From Kingdonia uniflora (lineage: Eukaryota; Streptophyta; Magnoliopsida; Ranunculales; Circaeasteraceae), in NCBI GenBank assembly GCA_014058105.1, contig JACGCM010000465.1:186001-250000 (forward strand): DNA of 64,000 nucleotides. The letters are read 5' to 3'. The notes under the pieces are model-generated. The model was given only the letters and a program-made list of their open reading frames with translations, was not told the origin of the DNA and did no database searches. A program made the translations under genes and the position numbers. Positions 1-9,218 of this stretch are shown piece by piece. How positions within the stretch are numbered: position 1 is the first letter of the stretch; the number at the start of each line of letters is the position of its first letter.

Positions 1-34
1 TTTAGAAATCATATAGACTCTTTAGAAATGTAGT

Positions 35-916
35 ATGTATATATTCAAAAAATTTCCTGAATCGAACTATACTAAAAATTTCCCCAAGGTCAAATTATAT
101 TCATCTCGCTCACGTGAGGGCGACATACTCATGTGTAATCGGGAATTTGCAGAGCAGTTCGATAAGATGAAGGAGGCGAACGAGAATAGAGAAGATCAAT
201 ACGTAAAGGCGCATTTTAAACTTGTGGAGGTGACCCGGGCAATTTTCGGCCAGACTCTTCAAGTCGAAGAGAAAGACGCCGAAATAGGAAAGGGATTAAA
301 AGAGCCAGCGGAGATAACAGAATGCACCGAGAAGCTTCAAATTCGGGTCGACGCATTGGTTGTGAAGGGTAAGCAGGCTGACACGGCTCAATACCATATT
401 CAGGCATTGGAAAGATCGGAGGAACGGCTTCAATCTGATCTTCAGAACTGTAAGAACGAGCTGGAACGAATGAGACAAAAATTGGCTAAAAAAAATAATG
501 AGCTGAGGGTATCTCGAGAAAATTTATCGGCTTCAGAAACCGCAGCTAAACATTTGCAAATAGCCCTACCCACCAAGGATATGGAATTCTGGGAAATACA
601 ACGAAGGTGTGACGATTTAAATGGGAGAGTTGTACGACTTAAGGCTGAACTGGCGCAGGCCATTACGTGTGCCAAGAAAGCCGAGGCTAGAGAACGTTAA
701 GGGGAAAGTAGATCTGAGGTTAAGGTTCCTCTAGTTCGAGGGGATGTTGTTAGTCATTCAGATCGAATTAAAGAGCTAGAGAGTGATGTATCTCATATTC
801 AAGGGCATGTTCAGAAGGGAAATGTAAACTTGAGGGAATACCAGCAAAATTTGGATGTTTGTCTTATCAGGGAGAAAGTTCTGGAAGGGGAAATTAGAGA
901 CTTAGTGCCCAGGTAA
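35..916 (+). pseudogene. Decayed coiled-coil protein reading frame
   Basis: An open frame from 35 ends at a TAA (698-700), but the same frame continues open to a TAA at 914-916, so one nonsense change seems to interrupt a frame of about 290 codons. The product is rich in Glu, Lys, Arg, Gln and Leu with heptad-like spacing and is predicted to be an almost continuous coiled coil. It has no signal peptide or membrane segment. A good splice donor (AG followed by GTAAGT) lies at 912/913, so this may be one exon of a larger gene cut by the window edge. I do not recognise the family. A similar charged helical frame occurs at 20938-21560. It could be a remnant of a repeat-borne gene rather than a host gene. 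Confidence 0.45.
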
Positions 917-2208
917 GTCCAGACTCTAGATCTAAATATAGAAATGCTTAGAATCTCGTAAATAAGAAGTTTGTGTAATTTTTTGTTCCCTGTCTCTTCT
1001 GGAACTTTTCCTTTATATAGGCTTATCCCACTGCTCTTCATCGTGTTGGAGCACGTTTTCCGAATAATATGGTTAGTGGCGGTTGACTGAATAACTGACG
1101 AGTTCGTGGGAGACAGGTATTTTTGACTGGGTAATGTTTTTCGGGTTTAGCTCGATCCACGTTCTTGAGTAGTTCGTGGGACTGGTTAAAATGTTGACTG
1201 GAGTGCTAAAAATGCGTAAGCCTAAGATGGAGATAATTCGAGCTGGGTGAGCTCGACTTTGAATGAGATCGAGGGATAAGTCCCTACAGGTCCATTTTTC
1301 AATTGCTTCAGAATTATCAATAGTAAGGGGTAACGGATATACCGGTTTAGTGGTCGAAGTAACAGGTGGAACCTTCTTGGTGGTAAGGTAAAAGAATGCC
1401 TTCTTCTTCTATTGTTTGAAATGCAAACCTTCAAACTTGAAGGGTTTATTTTGGTAAGTGAAAATAGAAGTCTGGGTTTGCTTTTCGTCCTCCATTACAG
1501 TGTCAGAAAGTCTTAAAATTGTTAATAATATAAAGGGGTTACCTTGGTTCCATCAATATGTAATAGCAGAAAGAGATAAATAGAAGAATTGATTACAGCA
1601 AACTAGAACACGGAAGAAGTAATAGCAACAAGCCGAAAGTGATCTAAGAGGAGTGGTCGAGTCGCGAACTAAGTCATTCTCTTTAAGACATTTCTAGGTC
1701 ACTCTCTTTAAGACGTTTAGTACAACTGCCCCAAAGAAAGCAGGTACAAAGCATGTTACTCCCAAGATAAATTAGCGTTACGATAAACTGCAGTTTCCCG
1801 TAAGGGTGTTAGAATAAAAGCCCACCACGCACTCATACACTCACATGTTTTCCACTTACTCATGTCTACAACCAATGATTAAGTGAGAGGGTATCTATCT
1901 CTTCAAATTCTCAATTCCCTAGCAATGTGGGACTATGTTCTAAGAGAAAAATATAAGCTACCCATACTAAGAGGTCATGGATTCGAGCCCTCATAGAGTT
2001 AACTTTCGTTCTTAGATATATACCTAACAGTTCTATTAAGACAACTACTAATCCAATGGTGCAATCGCCAAATTTTCCCTACCGTAAATGTTTTTGAGGT
2101 ACCAAGCGAAGCCTATATCATATTCAAATAACAATTACATCATTTATTATTATTATTTTTTGGGCAAAGAGAAATATATTAGTTCTTGTAACAAATATGT
2201 GTTCATAA
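917..2208. other. Intergenic stretch without recognisable gene
   Basis: All frames are short and interrupted. One stretch near 1961-2000 has a GGATTCGAGCC string like a pol III B box, too little to call a SINE. A 20-base string at 2100-2119 recurs at 9903-9922 (19 of 20 bases the same), suggesting a shared dispersed repeat. Nothing else is supported. Confidence 0.5.
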
Positions 2209-2229
2209 GAGCATATGCAGCAGCTAGGT
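2209..2229 (+). repeat. Left terminal inverted repeat of the PIF/Harbinger element
   Basis: Begins GAGCATATGC and ends CAGCTAGGT. It pairs with 8884-8904, differing at two internal bases and the outermost base. A TAA duplication sits at 2206-2208. Confidence 0.75.
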
Positions 2230-2671
2230 GGGTGAATTCACCCCAATCCACCCCACAGCAGTTCACCTCTCAAACAAGGTGATTATTACTCACACAGCTT
2301 TGAACTATGGGGCAAAAGCAACGTTTAAGATCTAGTCAAGTGTCGAAATCTCAATGTTTACTACCCTACCCGCGATTCAAAACTACTGGGAATGAGAGCC
2401 AATCAAACACCGCCACGTAGTATATTTGAATTAAACAAAGCCGCACCGCGTAGTTCTGAAATGCGCAGCATCAACTACAAAGAAAAAACTACTCCTTCTC
2501 CCTCTCAAACTTTATTTTTCTTCACAAGTTTCCCTCCAAACCAAATACACTTAAAGCCAACATATTCCCCACCATGTTTAAACCCATATTTCCGTACTGA
2601 ATTAAACATCGGCAAAACCCACAAAATGTCAAGAGAGTCTAGTTTACAGTCGAGCTATATATTATCCAAAA

Positions 2672-4626
2672 ATGAGAAGAAACGTAAGCACCGAAGTTAA
2701 GCGAAGGGGGAAAGAATTGATAACCAACATGTGGCCTTTACACCTCACGAAAACTGATCCCGTCCCAACCATCAGTGAGTTGCACCGAGTTAATATTCTC
2801 CCTAACAACTGGGCTCACATTTCCGCTGGATCGGAGGACATGTTGGTAAGCTTTTTAGACAAAATTTAAGTATATTTAACGTTCTTTGCAATGTTTGACA
2901 AAATGCCAGAATAATTTATTTTTTTTGTTAATGTGTTTTTTTTTAGCCGAGATAAAATACAATGTTGGGGATCACTTGAAAAGGTATTGAAGTGGTACCA
3001 ATGGATTGCCAAGTATCCGACATTGAAGAGGTTGGTCAACGATATGGGTTTCGAGGAGTTTTTGTCGATTAAGGTAGGAAACTCGGATAACCGCCTGATT
3101 CATGCTCTTGTAGAACGGTGGTAGCCTTCTACTCATACATTTCACTTCATTTGCGGGGAACTTGGCTTTACGCCATTAGACTTTTTCATGCCAACGGGTT
3201 TAATTTGTGGGAAGGGTACCGAACTCCCGTACGATGATAAGTACTCGAGTTTTGATGAAGTAGAAAAAATGTTTCCCAAAATCACAAGTAATGACATCAG
3301 GTATGGTAACATCACTCTCACGTATTTAAAATTGTAAAAAGCAATTTTGAATCCAGAACTCAACAATTACAACCAAGACATGAATATAGTATATGCGAGG
3401 GTATTTGTTACGTATATAATAGGTAATATGTTCTTCCTAAATGTTGGTACATCTCTTTCGGTAAGTTATCTTGCAGCTTTGACCGACTACCATATTATAG
3501 GTACGTCGAAGTTCGACTAGGGTACTCCGATTATGGCAGCTTTGTATATGGGACTAGATGAAATCTCAGTTATAAAGAATAGGAAAGGGAAGAAATCGGT
3601 TACAGGCATCTATGCAATGTTAGAGTTCTGGTTCTTTGAGTATTGTCGGGTTGGAATATATCTAGTGAAGGTTCCAAACTTCAACCATGTTTATCCCCAT
3701 ATGGTTATATAGAAAGATGAAAGGGACAATTTGGGGTCTGAAATCCATCATTCTTTTACTGTGATCAAAGAAATAATAAAATAGAAAAGCAGAAGCAACA
3801 TTAATTGGCAACCATGGTTGAGGTCTAGACAATAAATATGTCAGAGGTAAGATATGTAAAAATATGCTTAGTTAGAAGAGGGTTCTATTGGTTTCAGTTC
3901 CATACGGAAACGGTATGCTTTGGTATTTAGGAGACCGGTGTATGTATTAGAACACGGGCATGATAGTATTCCCCCCCCCCTCCCAAGAGATTATAGAATT
4001 TCAGCGATACGATCGAAAGTTATATCAGGGATTCAAAGATGTGGACTTCTATGATGGAAACCATTATCTCATTGATGATGTGGATTATATGACATATTAG
4101 AGTTTGGCTCATCTAAATCCCAAGATCGGTTGCACTTCAGTCAAGAGGGATAGAAATATTTAGATGATCAGGCGTGATTTTGTTAGGCCCGATTTACTGG
4201 TGCCACCAACTTTAAGTTCTTCTATGTCTTCTTAAGTAGAAAAATATGGTGTTAATGCGACTGGCGAGGATCATGATATTGGATGGTTCATGGATATGGC
4301 TGGAACCTGCAGAGAATGAAGACGGATATTGATCTCGGCCGTTCAGGTACCATACTCGTGTCTACCTAGGTATAATGTGGATGAGTTGTGGCATCAAACC
4401 GTTGGAATGTGGCATGTTGTATATGAAAATTCGAGGCAATACGTTGAATGCACAGGGGAGTTGGAGGAATAACTGAGACGATCACAGGATATTATCCGAG
4501 TCACAGGAGAGAGACTAGTTGATATGTCCATCACCTACCAGACAGAACCGGATGTGCAATGTACCTATAACGAGAGTCCCGCACGTAGCAGATGCACCCG
4601 CCAAACAAAGAGAGGTCATCCTTCTT
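2672..4626 (+). pseudogene. Plant mobile domain (PMD/MAIN-like) protein pseudogene
   Basis: Exon 1 (start ATG 2672) runs to a splice donor at 2845/2846, and the acceptor TTTTTAG precedes 2947. The second part reads through the diagnostic PMD stretch 'IHALVERW' then, after a stop at 3122-3124, 'THTFHF..CGELGFTPLDFFMPTGL' with charged and aromatic spacing typical of the aminotransferase-like plant mobile domain (PF10536). Further stops occur at about 3337, 3520, 3710 and beyond. The C-terminal part near 4550-4626 is basic ('ARSRCTRQTKRGHPS'). Such proteins are known both as host silencing factors (MAIN, MAIL1) and as passengers of Ty3 and Mutator-like transposons. Here it lies inside PIF/Harbinger termini. 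It cannot encode a full protein. Confidence 0.7.
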
Positions 4627-4917
4627 AGGTTTCCATTTATTTATTGCATTTTGTTTTACTTGTTTAAAATACGTTTCTAGTATTTTCTTTTTTCATCGTA
4701 CTTTGATATGCTATGTTTAAACTATGTTTAATTTATTATGCCTTTTGGATGCCTAAAAAACTAAGTAATGATAATTGGTTTTTTTAAGTATTTGAAGAAA
4801 TGCCATATAGAGCGGAGCTCATAAAAAAACTAAGTGCTGATAATTTTTTAGTAAAAGAAAAAGTGTTTGAGGAAATGCATAAAAGAGAGGTTCAACAAAA
4901 AAAAACTAAGTATAAAA

Positions 4918-5131
4918 AGAAGAAAGAAGATTTCATCCAGACCTAGCTACACAGTTTAAAACTGTAGGGTGAACAAGGGGGATACGTGGCTCCATTTAAG
5001 CTGTCTATATAACCCGCTGTTCAGAACTGCGAGGAAAACAAAGAGACCATCTTAAGCCACGTAGCACTTATATACTTATGCCCCACAGTTCAGAACTGCG
5101 GGGCTAGGTTTGGATAAAATCTTCTTTACTC
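4918..5131. repeat. Foldback palindrome, about 210 bp
   Basis: The arm starting near 4923 is matched by the reverse complement of sequence ending near 5127. The pairing, though imperfect, covers about 48 bp at the outer ends and continues inward at CACGTGGC-like and TTAAG strings. The arms contain a smaller palindrome, CAGTTCAGAACTG. It sits between the PMD pseudogene and the transposase. Confidence 0.6.
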
Positions 5132-5149
5132 CCATCTCCATACTTCTAT

Positions 5150-5315
5150 TTTTTTTTTTGGCAAACTTATTTGACAAGAAGCTCAACAGCTAGTTTTTTG
5201 GGAAAACTTGTTTGCCAAGAAGCTTAACGGCTAGTTTTTTGGGTAAACTTGTTTGACAAGAAGCTCAACGGTTCATTTTTTAGGCAAACTTGTTTGACAA
5301 GAAGCTAAACGGCTA
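5150..5315 (+). repeat. Tandem repeat, four copies of a 41-bp unit
   Basis: Copies at 5150-5193, 5194-5234, 5235-5275 and 5276-5315 each contain a T run, AAACTTGTTTGACAAGAAGCT-like core and AACGGCTAG. Each core contains a short inverted repeat (CTTGTTTGACAAG). The array lies directly upstream of a TATA-like CTATAAAGG (5321-5329) and the transposase start, so it may have been an enhancer or transposase-binding array. Confidence 0.75.
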
Positions 5316-5320
5316 GTTTT

Positions 5321-5329
5321 TTTATCTAT
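5321..5329 (+). promoter_or_regulatory. Possible TATA box of the PIF transposase
   Basis: CTATAAAGG lies about 110 bp upstream of the likely transposase ATG (5439) and just after the 41-bp repeats. Inferred from motif and position only. Confidence 0.35.
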
Positions 5330-5438
5330 AAAGGTCATTCATCTTGGACACTCTATTCTCACAATTTTCTACATTCTACTCTATTTGTATAATCTTCTAC
5401 ACTCTAGTTTATTCTTTAGTTATCAATTTAGCTTAATC

Positions 5439-6790
5439 ATGTCTGACCAATCACACTCGTCCTTGTCATCATCGTCTTCATCCTCGTCCAGAACCAAAGA
5501 GCTCTTCCGATGTCAAATTATGATGATGCATGAGTATAACAAGATTATCATTGAGATGGGAGAAGAAGAAGAAAAAGAGCAAGAGGCGACATCATCACGG
5601 AAGTGGGGGGTAGTAAAATAGGAAGGATTAACAAGCGGAAAGGGCATGATCATAAATTGGGTAAGTTTTGCCTTAATCGGGATTATTTTGGTGTCAACCC
5701 AGTCTTTAAGGTATCTTATTTTGTCGTCGATTCCGTATGAGCGAAGGTGTATATCAACATATTTATGATCAAGTTATTTCTTCGAACACCTATTTTATTC
5801 AAAAAGAAAATACCGCTAAAATGATGGGCTTATCAGCGCACCAAAAGATAATATGTGCACTTCGCATGTTATGTTACGGTACGAACGCAGACGCCCATGC
5901 CGAATACGTTAGGATTGGGGAGTCTATGGGTAATTTGAGTTTTATTTTTTTTTGCATAATAATTATCAAATAATTCAAAGCTCAATACCTTAGATCTCCC
6001 GATGAAAACAATACATTAAGGTTGTTAGAAGTTAATGGATCGCGAGGCTTCATTGGGATGTTAGGTAGTTTAGATTGTATGCCATTGGAAATTGAAGAAT
6101 TATCTTACCGGGTGGGCAAGATAATATACCGAGTATAAGAGGCATCCAACGGTAATTTTAGGAGCGATTGTATCACAAGATCTTTGGATATGGCACACAT
6201 TCTTTGGGGTGCCCGGTTCTAATAATGGCGTGAACATCTTGGATCAATGATGGTTTTTTAATAACTTGTCTAATGGAGTTCCGCCACCATGCAATTACAA
6301 TATAAGCACAGTTCCACACACTTTGGGATATTATTTAGCAGATGGAATCAATCCAAAATGGCAAAAAAAAATTCAAACTATAAGAAATTCGTCGAACTAT
6401 GCCGAAAGACAATTTGCAAAGATGTAAGAAGTATGCCAGAAAGACGTAGAGCGTGCTTTTGGGGTATTACATGCCCGGTTCATAGTTTTGGCATACGGTA
6501 TGCAATTTTGGAAGCCTAGTGATCTAGGAAATATTATGTACGCGTGTATCATCATGCACAATATGATCGTCGAAGATGAACGTCATACTTACATCCGGCA
6601 AGTGGATATTGATCCAGAGTTTAGAGAATCAGTGAATAGGGTGCATGAGACGTTAAATCCAACAATGTTCTCAATACTATGGCAGAGTACATCGAGAAGA
6701 TTCATGAAATTAGAAATGAAGGTGTTCATTTCCAATTATGAAATGAATTTGTCGCGTATTTGTGAAATCAAAAAGGAACGGAGTAATATA
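5439..6790 (+). pseudogene. PIF/Harbinger DDE transposase (ALP1-like), disrupted
   Basis: The likely start is ATG 5439, followed by a Ser-rich leader; the first frame stops at 5621. After frameshifts, conserved family segments follow: 'YFGVNPVF', 'RRFRM' then 'YDQVISSNTYF', 'LGLSAHQKIICALRML-YG..AD..EYVRIGESM' (5737-5930), 'RSPDENNTLRLL' and 'RGFIGMLGSLDCM' with the first catalytic Asp (about 6075), 'QDLWIWH.FFGVPGSNN.VNILD' with the second (about 6240), and 'KDVERAFGVL' with the catalytic Glu (about 6455), ending in 'IIMHNMIVEDER' (about 6560). A possible short intron (donor 5929, before CTCAATACCTT) fits the family. Several frameshifts and stops make it non-functional. The transposase would cut and paste the element together with the Myb-like ORF2 protein. 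Confidence 0.85.
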
Positions 6791-7148
6791 AATTTTTTTA
6801 TTTATTTTCTAAATTAATGTATTTTGTTTCGAAGTTTGAAATTTTATGTTGAAGTTGCAATATATTTTCTCCACTTAATTGAAGTATATTTTGCATAATA
6901 AAAGGATTGATAAAAAATTTATTCAAATAAACCATAACATAAAATATTTGGTTACTACTATTAACGTTAAAGATTATATCAATCTTCATCACTTGTAATG
7001 TCATCGTCACTTGGACATTGTTCTTTCAACTTCTTGGAATAAAGTTTAAGTTGCTTCTTCATCTAGCGTTTTTGTGTCGATAGTAGGTTAGTTGTGTCTG
7101 TTGTCATCACCTTACCCAAAATTTGCTATTCGATGGCTTCTTTTCTAG

Positions 7149-8277
7149 CTAACTCAGCTTCACGCCTCCTTTGAATCTCAGCCTCTCTAGCCAACTTTTG
7201 TTCATCTCATGTTCTAGCTCTAGCTTCTTTTTCTTGTCTTTCTCATTCCATGTCTTCATCATGTTTGTCGTCGTTTCAAATATCTTATTCCCCCAATAAC
7301 CTACATTTGACTTTGCCACTTCTTTTGCCTTGTATTTTTTTGGCCGTCCAGTCATACTTTACCACAAACATATAGCGGTGCATCCATGTCAGTAGAATTA
7401 TCCAGAATCACGATATTTTGAGTGACGGAAGTAGGTATAAAGGGTTCGGTGTTGGTGGAGTTGCTCAGGTTATCTCTAAAATTTGATTTCCTAATGACGT
7501 AACGGCCGGGTTGCCCGATGTGATGAATTTGTGACCATTTTGGGCATTTCTCCAAAACTTTGTAAGCCTCCCGAAATTGGAATGATTTATTGTGTATTTT
7601 TTCGAAGGTCTCGTATGTCATACCAAGCTACAAATCAAGTTTTAAATTCTTATGAGTACGATTAACCTAACAAAATGAATGAAGTGAGAAAAAAATTAAA
7701 TACTTACTACGTCGCCCGTTCCAATCTCAGTAAAATGTCAGCTTTCAAGGTCTTGAATGATGCCTCTAAAGATTGAATAATCTGTATTAAGCCGCCCCTT
7801 ATACGCGCAATTCACATCATTATATGATCGTTACATCGATTGGTCATTATAGAACGAGTTGAATTGGTCACGCACCTTGAACCAAAATGTATCAACTTTT
7901 TGGTTGTTCGTGGTATTGAGGTTTTGAGACATTTGAGACCAAACGCATGCGAGATTCACGAAGTCATCGGACGTCCAATTTTTTGAGTTCTTGTATCTTT
8001 CTTTGTCAACATCAACTTCATCATCAACCTCAACCTCAACTCCATCCTTAACTACAATAGGTGCCAGTACCGTCTTTCTTTTAGGTTTCGCCTTTCCGCG
8101 CGCATTACTTCTCATGACAATCAGAGGCTCCATCGGATATACAACCGAAGAGACAACTGGAGATACAACCGGTGATGTATTAAGGTTTAAATCATTTAAA
8201 CCCCATGTATCTGTCATCGGCGTGATACTCGAACTTCCACAGGCGAAATTAATTTGAGATGAAAAATATGGATTCAC
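7149..8277 (-). pseudogene. PIF/Harbinger ORF2, Myb/SANT-NAM-like accessory protein, disrupted
   Basis: Convergent to the transposase. The upstream part (8277-7831) carries an Asp/Glu-rich linker followed by 'NWTSDDFVNLACVWSQMS' and 'FWFKVRDQFNSFY', the Myb/SANT-like DNA-binding module of plant PIF ORF2 proteins. The next block (7621-7352) contains 'NKSFQFREAYKVLEKCPKWSQ', and the last (7355-7149) is the basic, helical NAM-associated C-terminal region ('GRPKKYKAKE'). Stops and shifts separate the three blocks. A degraded Gln/Pro/Tyr-rich N-terminus can be followed up to about 8580. In active relatives this protein binds the element ends and helps import the transposase into the nucleus. Here it is a relic. 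Confidence 0.75.
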
Positions 8278-8639
8278 CGGTTGAGAGTACGAGCCCGTAT
8301 GAGAATCAAATTGAGGATAATATCCTTAGGTTTGGTAATGAGGGTTATAATTGGCTCTTTAGAGATAAAATTGCGATTGAAAATGAATGTCGGGTGGTGG
8401 GAATAGTTGTCGAATATGGTGATCGCGATATTGGGAAGGGTTAGGCATTTGTGAAGAATCAAATGCGCCGAATTGGGTCGGAAAGAAGTTCTATTGTTGG
8501 TTCGTATTGGGGGATTGAGAGTGGTTTTGAGAATTAGATTGTAAGCTTAAGGATAACATGGTGAAAGTTTAGGAGGTTTTGTTGTAAGCTAATGAGGGAG
8601 GAGCGCTGAGCATTGGTTTTTAACTGTTAGAGAACTTTA

Positions 8640-8735
8640 AACCACAGCAGAACTGCGGGGCATAAAAGCTACTTAAATTTTGACATGTGTCATCTTATAA
8701 TTGGGACTACGCGCAGTTCAGAACTGTGGGGCATC
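8640..8735. repeat. Subterminal CAGTTCAGAACTG palindromes, right side
   Basis: Two copies of a GC-flanked palindrome (about 8642-8662 and 8710-8730) resemble the three copies at about 4950-5100. They could be subterminal binding sites or remnants of an inserted foldback element. Confidence 0.45.
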
Positions 8736-8883
8736 AATAAAGTAAAAATCCACCCTGAGAGTGGTGAGACCACCCTCAAGGTGGATTTTGGGTGGACACG
8801 TCAGCCAATTCACCTAGATGTTGTAGGTGGATTTGAGCCAAAACTAGGTGAATTTGTGAATTCACCTTGCTAAGTCATCATTT

Positions 8884-8904
8884 ACCTAGCTGCTTAATAT
8901 GCTA
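8884..8904 (-). repeat. Right terminal inverted repeat of the PIF/Harbinger element
   Basis: Reverse complement of the left terminus except at three positions. The flanking TAA at 8905-8907 completes the target-site duplication. Confidence 0.75.
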
Positions 8905-8907
8905 TAA

Positions 8908-9218
8908 ACAAAAGTAATAATCAAATGACCTTAGAAAAAATTTCACACAACAATCCTGTACTGAAACAATTTTTCCCGTCTCTAAAATGAACCCCTCTCT
9001 ACTCCATATATCTCTGTCATTTCCTCAGGCAGGTTATGCAGCTAACTAACTACTAGTCAAATAAACAGGTCACCAACAACCAACAGCCAACAGCCAATAA
9101 TTCAAATCATGATTGCTTTCATCATTTTTAATATAACTGTAATAAGTTCATCTCTGTTCTTCAAAATCAAGATTGATTATCCTGCTCTATTATAGAGAAA
9201 GAAAAAGTAAGTAAATCC
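8908..9218 (+). promoter_or_regulatory. Promoter and 5' leader region of the sugar-transporter gene
   Basis: Single-copy-looking AT-rich sequence between the PIF/Harbinger right end and ATG 9219. The context CCATGG around the start is a good plant initiation context. CATATATCTC near 9005 is a weak TATA candidate. The transcription start cannot be fixed from sequence. Confidence 0.4.

Larger units (their letters stand above)
2209..8904. mobile_element. PIF/Harbinger-like DNA transposon, 6.7 kb, decayed
   Basis: The ends are imperfect terminal inverted repeats of 21 bp: 2209-2229 against the reverse complement of 8884-8904, matching at 18 positions. They are bordered by TAA on both sides (2206-2208 and 8905-8907), the 3-bp target-site duplication expected for PIF/Harbinger. 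Inside are the two ORFs of this superfamily in convergent orientation: a DDE transposase (+, 5439-6790) and a Myb/NAM-like accessory protein (-, 8277-7149). Both are broken by stops and frameshifts. The left third (2.4-4.6 kb) holds a plant-mobile-domain pseudogene that is not a standard part of such elements. The element stops about 310 bp before the start codon of the sugar-transporter gene. Confidence 0.8.

Noticed and set aside
1961..2000. B-box-like GGATTCGAGCC suggesting a tRNA or SINE
   Set aside because: No A box, no cloverleaf and no tail; too little to call.
2388..2700. 102-codon frame at 2392 as a separate gene
   Set aside because: Low-complexity frame overlapping the start of the PMD pseudogene; more likely leader sequence.
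7991..8257. Plus-strand open frame rich in Ser/Thr
   Set aside because: It is the antisense shadow of the PIF ORF2 Asp/Glu-rich region on the minus strand.
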